This document shows, in pieces, positions 1 to 9,640 of a stretch of 64,000 bases of DNA (the stretch's first letter is position 1; every line of letters begins with the position of its first letter). The stretch is from positions 1 through 64,000 of the forward strand of contig JAKTTT010000054.1 in NCBI GenBank assembly GCA_030581615.1, written 5' to 3'. Made by a program: the position numbers and the translations under genes. The notes below the pieces were generated by a model. The model worked only from the letters and a program-made list of their open reading frames with translations, had not been told where the DNA came from and searched no databases. This stretch comes from Alloascoidea africana (taxonomy: Eukaryota; Ascomycota; Alloascoideomycetes; Alloascoideales; Alloascoideaceae).

Positions 1-206
1 GATCCTAGGAAACAGGAGATCCTGGGGATGAAACAGAAGATCCTAGGGATGAAACAAAAGATCCTGGTAAACAAGAGATCCTAGGGATGAAACAGGAGAT
101 CCTAGGGATGAAACAAGAGATCCTAGGGATGAAACAAGAGATCCTAGGACACAGGAGATCCTAGGGATAAAACAAGAGATCCTAGGGATGAAACAAGAAA
201 TCCTAG
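1..206. repeat. Minisatellite with 21-bp and 17-bp units
   Basis: About ten units, each starting gatcctagg, run head to tail. Most are 21 bp (consensus gatcctagggatgaaacaaga). Three are a 17-bp form that lacks four bases in the middle, at about 1, 64 and 148. In one frame the 21-bp unit would read as a 7-residue repeat, but the 17-bp units break any common frame, so I do not think it is coding. The array touches the window edge and may continue to the left. Confidence 0.9.
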
Positions 207-709
207 TAGAGAATGATGAGAGGGAAAGCCGCTAAAGCCGGCAAGGCGGCTATGTGTCTAAGAATAGCGAGGACAACCCAAGAAGAAGCGGTGGCCTCCG
301 AATATAAATAAGGAGGCCAATCCGCCAAAAGAGGAGGATTTTAGAAGGAGTTTTTATTTAATTAATTCATTAATTAACCAAGCGAATTTATCTCTACTCT
401 TCTCTATCTATCTCTCTCTTCGCCATGTCCTTCACTATCACCAGACTGCAACAATATGAGTAAGAGTGACGAGAGGGGAAAGCCGCTAAAGCCGGTAAGG
501 CGGCTATGTGTCTATGAATAAAGATCACAACCCAAGAAGAAGCGGTGGCCTCCGAATATAAATAAGGAGGCAAATCCGCCAAAAGAGGAGGATTTTAGAA
601 GGAGTTTTTATTTAATTAATTTATTAATTAACCAGTGTTTTTATCTCTCTACTCTTTATCTTTCTCTCTCTCAGGATGTCCTTCACTGTCACTAGACTAC
701 AACATATGA
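207..709. repeat. Two tandem copies of a ~250-bp repeat
   Basis: Copy 1 (about 207-455) and copy 2 (about 467-709) share the order: aaagccgctaaagccgg, a block ending aagaagaagcggtggcctcc, a TATA-like aatataaataagg, ggaggattttagaaggag, an AT-rich ttaattaa stretch, a CT-rich run, then atgtccttcact. A third copy lies inverted at about 925-1162. The TATA-like box followed by a pyrimidine tract would fit an LTR or the end of a short element, but clear TG...CA ends and target duplications were not seen. Family unknown. Confidence 0.75.
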
Positions 710-1162
710 CCTTCGCGTCCACTGCGTTCTCTTTCTCAAAGAACCAGAAGTTGAAAGGAGCAGAGAATTTTAAGAAATGGGACCGTACATGAAGGCCGGG
801 GTCCTTGAGTCCAAAGCCCTGGGCATCAAGCCTCAGGCAAAGGAGGCGGTCCCATTTCTTAAAATTCTCTGCTCCTTTCAACTTCTGGTTCTTTGAGAAA
901 GAGAACGCAGTGGACGCGAAGGTCATAACCTGTTGAAGTCGTGTAACTGAGAAGGACATGCTGAGAGAGAGAGAGAGATAAATTGACTTGTTAATTAATA
1001 AATTAATTAAGTAAAACTCCTTCTAAAATCCTCCTCTTTTGGCGGATTTGCCTCCTTATTTATATTCGGAGGCCATCGCCTCTTCTTGGGTTGTCATCTC
1101 TATTCTTAGACACATAGCCGCCTTACCGGCTTTAGCGGCTTTCCCCTCTTCTTGGGTTATCA
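471..1162. repeat. Large foldback (inverted repeat) with ~61-bp loop
   Basis: The left arm (about 471-785) is the reverse complement of the right arm (about 847-1162). The inner roughly 76 bp of each arm (about 710-785 and 847-922) look almost identical, while the outer parts differ by scattered changes and small indels. The loop (786-846) contains ccaaagccctgggc, and a diverged relative of the loop and adjoining sequence recurs at about 1353-1412. The arms include the ~250-bp repeat found again at 207-455. It could be a foldback element or two inserted repeats facing each other. Confidence 0.85.
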
Positions 1163-1250
1163 TCTCTATTCTTAGACACATAGCCGCCTTACCGGCTTTA
1201 GCGGCTTTCCCCTCTTACCTCTCCACTTACCTCTCCACTTACCTCTCCAC
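1081..1250. repeat. 66-bp duplication plus 12-bp triplet
   Basis: The outer edge of the right foldback arm carries a 66-bp head-to-tail duplication (1081-1146 and 1147-1212, differing at about one base). It is followed by three copies of a 12-bp unit (acctctccactt) at about 1216-1250. An open frame crosses this stretch only because the period is a multiple of three; I do not regard it as a gene. Confidence 0.85.
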
Positions 1251-1559
1251 TAGGATCTCCCATTTCCCTGCCGATCTCTGCCGCTCTCGGACACCTCTTC
1301 CGCTCTCGGCTATCTAATTAGGATCGCACTTACTTATTTATTGCCTTCATGAACTCCTTGAGACCTAAGCCCTGGGCGTCAAGCCTTAGGCAGATGAGGC
1401 AGTCCCACTTCTTGAAGTGGTCGGCGTAAAAAGAGATCAAGAAAAGGAGATATATTTGTATTGATAAGTAACAGTAAAAGGTAGAGATAAAAAGTGATAA
1501 GTAAGTGGGATGGAGATCTAACCCAAGAAGTGGGAATTGACCTCCTTATATATTCTAGC

Positions 1560-3560
1560 CATGAATGGGTAAACGCCTGAAGCCCAGCACAACATTAAAT
1601 TAGGGCACAGCACATAAATTATTTGTCTTTCAATAAGCCAGAATGATTTCTGCTGATCCAGGAGCACGCATCGAGAATAGCTTATTTTAAAGCTGTCATT
1701 CATCTGTTAGCAGATGCTATTTCGCATTGTCCGAAACACATGGAACAAGAGTGCCTGTGTTATAATGAGATGTCTTCTCACACACAAGGACTGTCTTACT
1801 ACTTTTGGATATGTTAGCCAGCCTCTTATCAGCCACCTTAATTGTTAGCTACATAGTTCTGTCTGCAGAAGAGGAGCCCTTCTCTTATTTCTATTAGCTT
1901 GGACTTTATACAGACTACTTTTCGGGATAAACCTCCTAACAAACTAGATTTTTGTCATCTAGCATGCATAATAGCCTGCAAGTGGGAACTGTTTCTTTAA
2001 TCTTAGTGTCTGATTGGTTAGAAAAATGGCCAGCGGGTTATGAATTGGATCCGAAATGGTCAAGAATCTACTTGGAACTCAAGGAAAGAAAGCACTGAGA
2101 AAACTATGAACTTAAAAATTGGCCTTTATACCAAAAATCTGCGTTATGTGTGCCCCGAGCGTACATCAAATCTTTTCTGGATATAGTTGATTCTAGCGTT
2201 GGCGTAGGACATGTCGGGGTGAAGCAATTGGAAACACAGTTAAGACCGTTGATATTTTTGAAAGGTTCAGCGAAGTGATTAAACAATATTGTTCCACTGG
2301 TGATCAATGCCTCAGGTTATTATTCCTAAATCAAAATTAGAACTATTGGGGAGGCGTAATGAACTCCGTGCTAGATGGACGAATATTTCAGTGGATTTTG
2401 GTACCGGTTTGCTACCTACAGAGCAAAATCGTGATGCAGTTTTGACAGTTGTTGATCGGTTTTCCAGAAAAAGTTTGTTCATCTCCACGAGAGGCGACGC
2501 TAAAACAGATGATTTAGCGATATTTTTTCTGAATCATTATTATTCAATACATGGTTTGCCAAATAACATCCTCGGTGAGCGTGGACCACAATTTGCTTCT
2601 GCTTTGTGATCATATCTCACCGATATTTTCGGTATACAGTTTAGTACCTCTAGATAGGAGGCCGGAATCTACTGGCCTCTGTGAACGACATAACGCTATT
2701 ATTGAGCTCGTTGCGTAAGGATATGGAATCGGAAAAATAATTGCACTTGGACAATTTTCAATAAACAACGCTCCAAATAGGAGTTTTGGGTTCAAATCGC
2801 CTGATTTCGTAGATTTTGGGTATAAGCCCAGGGGAATTCTAGAGACTATCCTGGCACCGGCTCATGAGGATAGGGATGCATCTGGTTTGAGTTTTATGGA
2901 AAAGCTTGAGAAGATTCGGAAAAAGGTAATAACGGCGTTGTAGAAAGCACAATAATAGGATAAAGCTTCCTATGGGAATAACAGGTAAGATACGGAGCTT
3001 GAGGACGGAGATCGGCTTATGGTTGAACGAGAACATTTTGTGACACCGCCAGATGTGCGACAACAAATTGTTGTGCCAAAGTTGAGGCACTCGTTTTATG
3101 GAAATTACGAAATTGTGGGGAAGTTATCGCCAGTTAGTTACCGGCTAGTCTTCCATCCATCATATACAGAACATCTGGTATTAACTGAAGAAAATTCCGA
3201 AGGCACCAGAGCTGAAGGTTTTGACATCTGAGGTTGTTCCACGAGCACCGCGCAAGTAGAAAGATGGTTCAGTTGAGATAGAGGTAGATAGAATCTTAAA
3301 TAATAGAAAACGAGGGAAAGACTTTCAATTAAAGATTAGGTTCGATGACGAAGTGAAATGACTACCTCTTGGCGAGTTAAAAAAGACAAGCACGAAATTT
3401 GTCGAAGAATGCTTGGAAGCCAGCTATATTGATAACTGCGGAGATGTCTTTCTTGAAGTTAGCCAGCCACAATTCTGATAACCAGAAAAGCAAACATATT
3501 GCTATCCGCTTTCATTTTGTACGAGATCTGGTCAAAACAAATTGATCAAACTCAATTTTG
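1560..3560 (+). mobile_element. Decayed Ty3/gypsy retroelement, pol remnant
   Basis: Translated pieces on the + strand follow gypsy pol order. A segment like the end of RNase H (ADAIS, resembling ADALS) lies near 1700-1740. Integrase zinc-binding-like sequence lies near 2105-2180. The integrase core is at about 2307-2610 (VDFGTGL, VVDRFSRKSLFI). A GPY/F-like integrase C-terminal module is at about 3060-3190 (YGNYEIVGKLSPVSYRL). No gag, protease or reverse transcriptase is visible upstream; that end is replaced by the foldback repeats. The copy is clearly broken in many places and looks old. Confidence 0.85.
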
Positions 3561-3570
3561 TGAATGCCCC

Positions 3571-3899
3571 TGTTAAATGAGCCGACTCTTTTACAAAAAT
3601 ATTGGACTCTGCTACTTTCAACGGACTGACATCTCCTATTCTCAATCAAACCAATACAATAATGAATTTATTGTTCTTTTTACACTTTTCTTATGCTCAC
3701 CCTCCCAGTATATCTCTACAATCATGCTTCTAATTTATCTTTTAATCTCTTGTTTCATCTTTGAATCTAATTTGAGGAGGAATGATTTTATATACTCTTC
3801 TGGTGCGCGATGCAGTTACGATGCAAGCACAGGGGATATTTCATCGGTTGATGGGGTGGTCTACATCCGGGGAAAAAGAGACCCGACCCATTCCTAACA
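3571..3899 (+). mobile_element. Probable LTR, directly after gypsy pol remnant
   Basis: The 329-bp segment starts TGTTA and ends TAACA, giving the inverted termini expected of an LTR. It contains a TATA-like tttatatactc about two thirds along and is AT-rich. It follows the gypsy pol remnant by about 10 bp, so it is best read as that element's 3' LTR. I saw no matching 5' LTR and no target-site duplication (gcccc before, ttgta after). It could be an unrelated solo LTR. Confidence 0.5.
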
Positions 3900-3939
3900 T
3901 TGTAACCCACAAAAATTGCCAAAAAACTTGTATTGACTC

Positions 3940-4630
3940 TTCTCAGAACATGGTACTCCCCGAAAATGGGTAACTTTGAAGTCTGTAGATGGACACTCTC
4001 CCAAAAAACACCTGAGGAATTTCGTTAGTCGATGAATGCACACGTCTCTTCATTGTTGTACGGAGAGAGTAAAGAGGAGATGTTACTACCTGAAAAGAAG
4101 CTTTTAGCGTGGAGAATTCAGTTCCCTGATCACTTCGCAAAATCCCTACCGTTGCAAATAATTGGAAAAGAAAACTCAATTGAACACTAACCATAGTGCT
4201 TATATTAGCCTTTAGACGCGATGATCAGTACAACAGTGTATCTAGAAAAATCATCCATTATAACATTCACATCTTGTTTGTATGCAACGGCATGAGGTAA
4301 TTTGCGAAGTGATCAGGGAATTGAATTCTCCACGCTAAAAGCTTCTTTTGCAATTTCTTTAAAAAGGAATATCGTGAGTGTTCATCCGACAATGGAAAAT
4401 CCGTCAATTCGTGGGTCACACGCCGCAAAACAAAGTGCTTAGAAAAGCGCGATGCCCATCATCAAAAGCCTTTTCCAAAAATATCATCTTTTCCCTGAAG
4501 GGAACAGACAAAGCAAGAGCTTTGGCGATTATTTGCACCCCTTGTCAATAAATTCCCCATTTACAGTGTCATTGAACAGAGTTTTCTGAACCCGAACAGC
4601 AGTTTCTGCATTTCCGAGGCTGATTAACCT
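3940..4630. mobile_element. Ty1/copia integrase fragments, inverted pair
   Basis: The minus strand at about 3943-4194 encodes LRSDQGTEFSTLKASF, the copia integrase motif. A nearly identical stretch is present on the plus strand from about 4306, followed by more copia-like sequence to about 4620. The two copies of the motif DNA (about 4095-4142 and 4306-4350) face each other across roughly 165 bp. Both are short, heavily broken scraps of the same family; no LTR was recognised for them. Confidence 0.7.
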
Positions 4631-5319
4631 ACCTAACCACAAATTTGAGATGCAAGGAAGAAAGAGTTTATTCCAATTGTTAGCTTTGCAATATTCAACC
4701 TCAAGAATTGTTATAAGCCTGTTTACTGGGTAACTATACCTTCTGTAGTTGAGCCCCTTTTTTTAACGAAGGACGATAGAAGCCATAACAAACAAAATCG
4801 GATGAGTCTCATTGATGATGATTGGAAAAAAAAGAATCTTTTTACATGACTGTATGCATTTGATCTGATTGTATACCGAAATCAGAGGAGGTTGTATATG
4901 GCTTGATACATTTTTTTTTTCGCTACAGAACGATCACTAGCTCAGGAAACATTTGGACTTTCTTGCATAAGTCCCCAGAATACCTGTTGTTTTTCAAATA
5001 CACTAGCACTTTAGCTTGGGTCCATACATAGACTACATTATCCGGCCAAAATCATATTTCTGGCTATAGAAACAGAACTGAGGCTAAACTAAACTCCCTA
5101 AACTTTGCAAACCCCTAAAGTGAACGTGTGACGAAAAAATAGAGGGGTGGTGGTTGTCCAAAAAACTAGAATTATTGAATTAGTTTGTTAGACTTATTAC
5201 TCTCTCTTACAGTAAAAGTTCTATGAAACTAAAAAAAAATATTGCTGATTACTTCATCCATTAACGTTGGCTTCCTCATCCCACCACCTTACAAAACAAT
5301 AAATGATAACCTCCGTGTT
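4631..5319. other. Gene-free spacer, AT-rich
   Basis: Between the copia scraps and the RSN1-like gene I see no convincing frame, RNA gene or repeat, only AT-rich DNA with homopolymer runs (for example the T run near 4911-4920). The right part should hold the 3' UTR of the RSN1-like gene. Confidence 0.6.
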
Positions 5320-7992
5320 TTATGGCTCGTACGCAGGAGGAGGGCCGGTCCACACGATTTTTCCCTTTTCATCAAATTCTGCCCCTTGGTCAGACATCTG
5401 AATTATCGATTTTGAATCTTCACACTCTTTTGCACTCAAACCAAATGGGTCCCGAGGAATCCAAAGATAAGGAGCCTCTGCAGTTGCAGCTGGATATTGA
5501 TAAAACTGCTTTTCATTTTCTTGACTTATCCTAAACTCTTCTTGATATATTTTTGGTAATTGGGATCTAACCTCTTGATATGACAGGTAAACATTGGGTT
5601 TGAAAAATCTGATAAAGGGGTTTGCAGCTGGCGGGCGTCTATAGGCAGATGAATGGAGATTTGGGACCACCAGCAAGGAAGCTTCTGGTTGATTGGAATT
5701 TTCTTCTTCATCCTCGCTCTTGTGTGGCTGATCAATAGAGCTCAAATTAGATCCATGAGAAAAAGATGGCTTATCTTTAACTTGTATCGTGGGCTCTTCT
5801 TTAGTCGATGTGGGTGTTTCTCCTCTCAAACTATGCAATTGAAAGTCATCCGTAAAAGGTGAATCATTAGACAGACTTTTACCAATTTCGGGATCATACC
5901 TGGATTCTTCGGAAGCATTTAAGACCGTACGTGGCATACTTTGCAACAAAGGTTCAATGGCAGTCTGGATCTTGATCTGAAAATTCGCAGTGAATCCAAG
6001 CAAAATGCCTTGCAATATTAGTGGTCCCCAAGATTTAGACACTGCAAACAACCCGAGAAGACAAATTTCACCCAAATATAGTCCAGTAAAAGTCTGAAAG
6101 ATTGCTCTTGGATAATACATTCCTTTTCCATCGGGGGCATGATCAAATACATACATTAGATTGTGAAGATAGACAATATAGAGCAGAATGAATCCGAGAG
6201 CAGTGAAAGCCAATATCAAAGGAGATATAACACCATAAGCAATAGCAATAACGGCCAGGTTGGTATATACTGGGAAGGTTGTACCCCAAGACATTGTTCC
6301 TAGAGTAGTCCATCTATCAAATTTCTTCCTGGCTGTTGAGTCAAGAATATAACCCATTACATAGAAAAGAATAAGGCCGGAAATCTGCAAAAGGGCCACT
6401 CCAGGAACAGATAGCCCTTGGAGCAGCATGTATGCGATAAAAAAATTTGAAGACTTTGGAAGATTTGAAGACAGAAGGCTCATTGCAAGTGTAGGCTTTT
6501 GAAGAATTTGCGTAACAACGGAAGAAGCAGAAGAAGAAATTGTTGTGACTAGAAAAACCTGGACCACTTGGAAAGCAAAGTAACTATTCTGAACATGATA
6601 CTCGATTAGCTGTTTGGTTGGACATCCAGATATACTTGCCAGAAACCGCAAAACCCTGGGGAGAACCATCATTAGCAAAGCAAGCAAAAGCGTCGGAAGT
6701 AGACCTGTTATTATACCAAGTAACCAGGAAGGAAGCTTGTAAATAAAGCGAAGGAATTTGATCATATTTGTCAAATATGTCAGGTTTGAAACCATACCCA
6801 CAAAAGCAACAGGAATCGCCCACAATATGACCAATCCGACAATCGCTGCCGCAGATGCTAGAACCCTAATATCGCGTTCCCACCAGAATAGACGTAAATT
6901 AGACCACACAATGTGCTTGGGATCGATATTACAGTATCGAGGAGACATGTGTAAAGGAGTATGGTGAGCAACACTTTGCAAGGCCACTTGAGCGTCTGTC
7001 TGAGTTTCAAACTCCACAAAAGCCGAATTCAAGGGTTTTGCTCTATCTGATTTCTTTTGCATCCTTTCAATCTTGACATTTAGCTTTTTCAGCCTTTCCC
7101 GGCAATAATTTATGGTGTCCACTTTTTTGCCAATTAAGAATCTCAACCTATGAGTCGGCCTCTTTTTCTTCGGGACATATGCAGAAATATCATCACTAGG
7201 CTGGATCACTTTCCCCTTCTTATCCGCTTTTAGTTTGGCTTTCATGGCTTTGCTTAACAATTCAGACTCTGCTTCTTCTAGTCTGTTTGCCAGACACTTT
7301 CGGGTATTTACCCGTTTTGCCAACAGTTTCGAGCCCCGTGCTATCCAAACGTTCTTTGCGTTCGGGAAAAGACTAAGCAATGCTTCTTTCTTCAAATATT
7401 CTCTAGGAACGGTCTGGAAAAGTACTGTTTTAGAAGTGGGATGTGTTGAAAAATATGGGGTAGCCAGAAGCGCTTGACGAAACGTCACAAAGTATAGCAA
7501 TTCTCGATAAAAGACAAATAGACATAAGCCGTAGAAGGCCCATCCCATAAACAAATGCGCATAGTAGGAATTGGGATTTGTGACGTTGGAGAAACTAAGT
7601 CGGTCAAAACCAGTTTGACCGCCCCCACCGGTCGCATTGATAGGAAGGAGAACGGGATACAAGAGAACCACTCCAATCATTGAGATCAGAAATATCACAA
7701 ATAAATAACGTAGGAAAAAATAGCCATCGATACCAGCTTCTTGGATCACAAAGGTTTCTGATTTTTGAAGCAACTCTAACAGCCATGTTATCGGGTTCAG
7801 GGTCAGCGCCTCGGGCTTTTTTTTCTCGTCGATAAAGTCGAGATGTGAGCGAGGCGAGTATGTTCGTTTGAACTTTCTACGCAGGACGATGAAGCCCAGT
7901 AGAAAGCACACAAATATTACAAGGTTGACAACGAAGGTGGTGACGAAGGTCGAAACGGAGGTTGAAGCAGACTCTACTTCGGCACCCGACAT
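5320..7992 (-). CDS. RSN1: RSN1/PHM7-type calcium-permeable stress-gated channel-like protein
   Basis: An 890-residue multi-pass membrane protein of the OSCA/TMEM63 (DUF221) family; members are osmosensitive or mechanosensitive cation channels or scramblases. Order: an N-terminal membrane helix at about residues 15-38, two more by residue 170, a long cytosolic loop at about 190-370 with the RNP-like segment AFVEFETQTDAQVAL, then a bundle of about seven or eight helices, then an acidic Ser-rich tail. The tail ends in a PHM7-type extension with YLWIPRDPFGLS, which favours RSN1/PHM7 over the shorter CSC1. The start is the ATG at 7992; the frame is open slightly further upstream but without ATG. 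The last residues carry PPAY (885-888), a PPxY motif of the kind bound by Rsp5-type WW domains. Single exon. RSN1 versus PHM7 is not settled. Confidence 0.88.
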   Translation of the reverse strand: MSGAEVESASTSVSTFVTTFVVNLVIFVCFLLGFIVLRRKFKRTYSPRSHLDFIDEKKKPEALTLNPITWLLELLQKSETFVIQEAGIDGYFFLRYLFVIFLISMIGVVLLYPVLLPINATGGGGQTGFDRLSFSNVTNPNSYYAHLFMGWAFYGLCLFVFYRELLYFVTFRQALLATPYFSTHPTSKTVLFQTVPREYLKKEALLSLFPNAKNVWIARGSKLLAKRVNTRKCLANRLEEAESELLSKAMKAKLKADKKGKVIQPSDDISAYVPKKKRPTHRLRFLIGKKVDTINYCRERLKKLNVKIERMQKKSDRAKPLNSAFVEFETQTDAQVALQSVAHHTPLHMSPRYCNIDPKHIVWSNLRLFWWERDIRVLASAAAIVGLVILWAIPVAFVGMVSNLTYLTNMIKFLRFIYKLPSWLLGIITGLLPTLLLALLMMVLPRVLRFLASISGCPTKQLIEYHVQNSYFAFQVVQVFLVTTISSSASSVVTQILQKPTLAMSLLSSNLPKSSNFFIAYMLLQGLSVPGVALLQISGLILFYVMGYILDSTARKKFDRWTTLGTMSWGTTFPVYTNLAVIAIAYGVISPLILAFTALGFILLYIVYLHNLMYVFDHAPDGKGMYYPRAIFQTFTGLYLGEICLLGLFAVSKSWGPLILQGILLGFTANFQIKIQTAIEPLLQSMPRTVLNASEESRYDPEIGKSLSNDSPFTDDFQLHSLRGETPTSTKEEPTIQVKDKPSFSHGSNLSSIDQPHKSEDEEENSNQPEASLLVVPNLHSSAYRRPPAANPFIRFFKPNVYLSYQEVRSQLPKIYQEEFRISQENEKQFYQYPAATAEAPYLWIPRDPFGLSAKECEDSKSIIQMSDQGAEFDEKGKIVWTGPPPAYEP

Positions 7993-8370
7993 TGCGAAAG
8001 ACTCTGGCGGCACAAAGAAGCAGTTAAGAGAGAAGGGGAAGGACTTAGAGTGGATTAAAAAAAAAAAAATAGATTGCTACACAGCTGCTAATAGAAATCC
8101 ATCGAGCACAGCATCTGGCTCAAAAAGTAATCAACGGACATGGCAGTTTGATAATATTTTAGTGCTCTGACAGGGAAGATGGGGACACGCAGGGGAGAAA
8201 TAAGGAAGCTCCAGTACTAAACAAACAAAAAAACGCCTGGCATTTCAATGCTAGCAGCAGCGGCAGGTGTCTTCGGCAAGCGCCGCGAAGGAAAGAACCA
8301 ATAGAGGACGCAGAACCGAGCGATCTTCAAGCACTTTCTCTAATATCTCAACTTAGAGCTCCTCCTCCGT
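7993..8370. other. Spacer between PPH3 and RSN1-like gene
   Basis: This 378-bp stretch holds the upstream region of the RSN1-like gene (minus strand) and the 3' flank of PPH3. An A run at about 8059-8069 is the only marked feature. No extra gene is visible. Confidence 0.6.
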
Positions 8371-9353
8371 CTATAGAAAGTAATCAGCCACAGGTTTTTT
8401 AATCGGTATCGTGTTTGCGTTCTGGACTGCAGCTTCAAATACCGTGTAATCTCTCTCAAGGTTATCTCCAATCCTTAGAATGGCGGCGACGTTCCCACAC
8501 CGGTAGCAATAGTTAGGAGCAGACCAAACGGTGACCAGGCCGCCATCAAACATTTCTTTGTAACCTTCCATTACTAGTTGGTGCGCTCGTGCTATCAGTG
8601 AAATATCATTTGTCTGGCGGAAACAGTCCACTTTGGATCCACCAAACAGATATCCTGCTCCTCGAGGAGAGACCGCCCAGCCCTCTACATCATCTGGATC
8701 AGACCACAGCAGATCGCACATGGCACCGTCGTGTGGAACCTCCTGTTTTCTATCTATCAGCCGGACCTGGTCAATTGTCGATATGCTAGGTGACAGTCCT
8801 CCATGTATGCAGAAAACACCGCCAGGTCCGCCGACCAGGGCACCGAGCGATAGATAATCAAACACTTCACAGCAATACCGCCAAACATTCGCGCTTCCAT
8901 ATTTTCGCACGCATTCGTCATAGAATCCATACACAGTGGTGATTTGTCGTGATTCGTGGTTGCCTCTAATCAGTGTCATCCTGTCAGGGTACCGTACTTT
9001 TAGACACAGCAGAAGCAAGAAGCTTTCCAGTGAGTTAAAGCCACGATCTACAAAATCCCCAAGAAAGAGATAGTTTGTGTCTGGACACTCTCCGCCGTGC
9101 TCAAACAGAGTGATGAGGTCGTGGAACTGTCCGTGTATGTCCCCACATATAGTAACCGGCGTATCCACTATCTGAACGTTGCTTTCCTCTACCAGCAGTT
9201 CTTCAGCTTTAATGCAAAGTTCGAGGACATCTGATTCAGCGATATGTTTGCAATCCCGTAGTAGTTCGATCGTTCTAGCGTTGTATCAGTTAGCGATTGG
9301 TTTGATAAGTGAAAAAGATCTGATAAAAAAGAATACCTGTCCAGATCGAGCAT
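8371..9353 (-). CDS. PPH3: PP4-type protein phosphatase catalytic subunit
   Basis: A serine/threonine phosphatase of the PPP family, 306 residues after splicing, matching PP4c/Pph3 in length. It has the metal-binding motifs GDIHG, GDFVDRG and GNHES and ends KKPVADYFL, the PP4c-type tail, which separates it from PP2A and Sit4. Known role: with Psy2/Psy4 it dephosphorylates gamma-H2AX and Rad53 after DNA damage. Two exons: 9353-9337 (17 nt, MLDLDR with the last codon split) and 9274-8371. The 62-nt intron (9336-9275) begins GTATTC, has GCTAAC and ends TAG. Without the first exon the conserved N-terminus (DLDR...IELLRDC) would be lost, which supports this model. Divergent from IPI1. Confidence 0.93.
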
Positions 9354-9640
9354 TAGAGCAACAGACCTCCCTACGGTAGAATAGTGAACAAAAAAGCACA
9401 AAAACAAGGTTATATATATTCTTTATGTATGTTTAGACGCGGTGCTTTCCGGCTTTCTTCATGTTCACAGACTGCGCTTGTTGAAGAAACGCGACCAGCT
9501 TTGGCGGAGCGCTATTGCATCTGGTGCAGGCGGACACTGGCGCAGTTATGTAGCCGCCGGGAAATGGTACAGTTCCGAACATCCCTAACAATTCGTGAAA
9601 TGGAAAAAAAAACCCAACCTCTACCAGTAATCACTTTAAC

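Noticed and set aside
1-206. Possible CRISPR-like array
   Set aside because: The repeat units touch each other with no unique spacers, and the other evidence is for a eukaryotic nuclear sequence.
624-959. 111-codon frame across the foldback centre
   Set aside because: It is palindrome-derived: the same residues appear in reverse-strand form, and there is no family resemblance.
3566-3904. Target-site duplication around the probable LTR
   Set aside because: The five bases before (gcccc) and after (ttgta) do not match. If it is the 3' LTR of the pol remnant, none is expected at the inner side.
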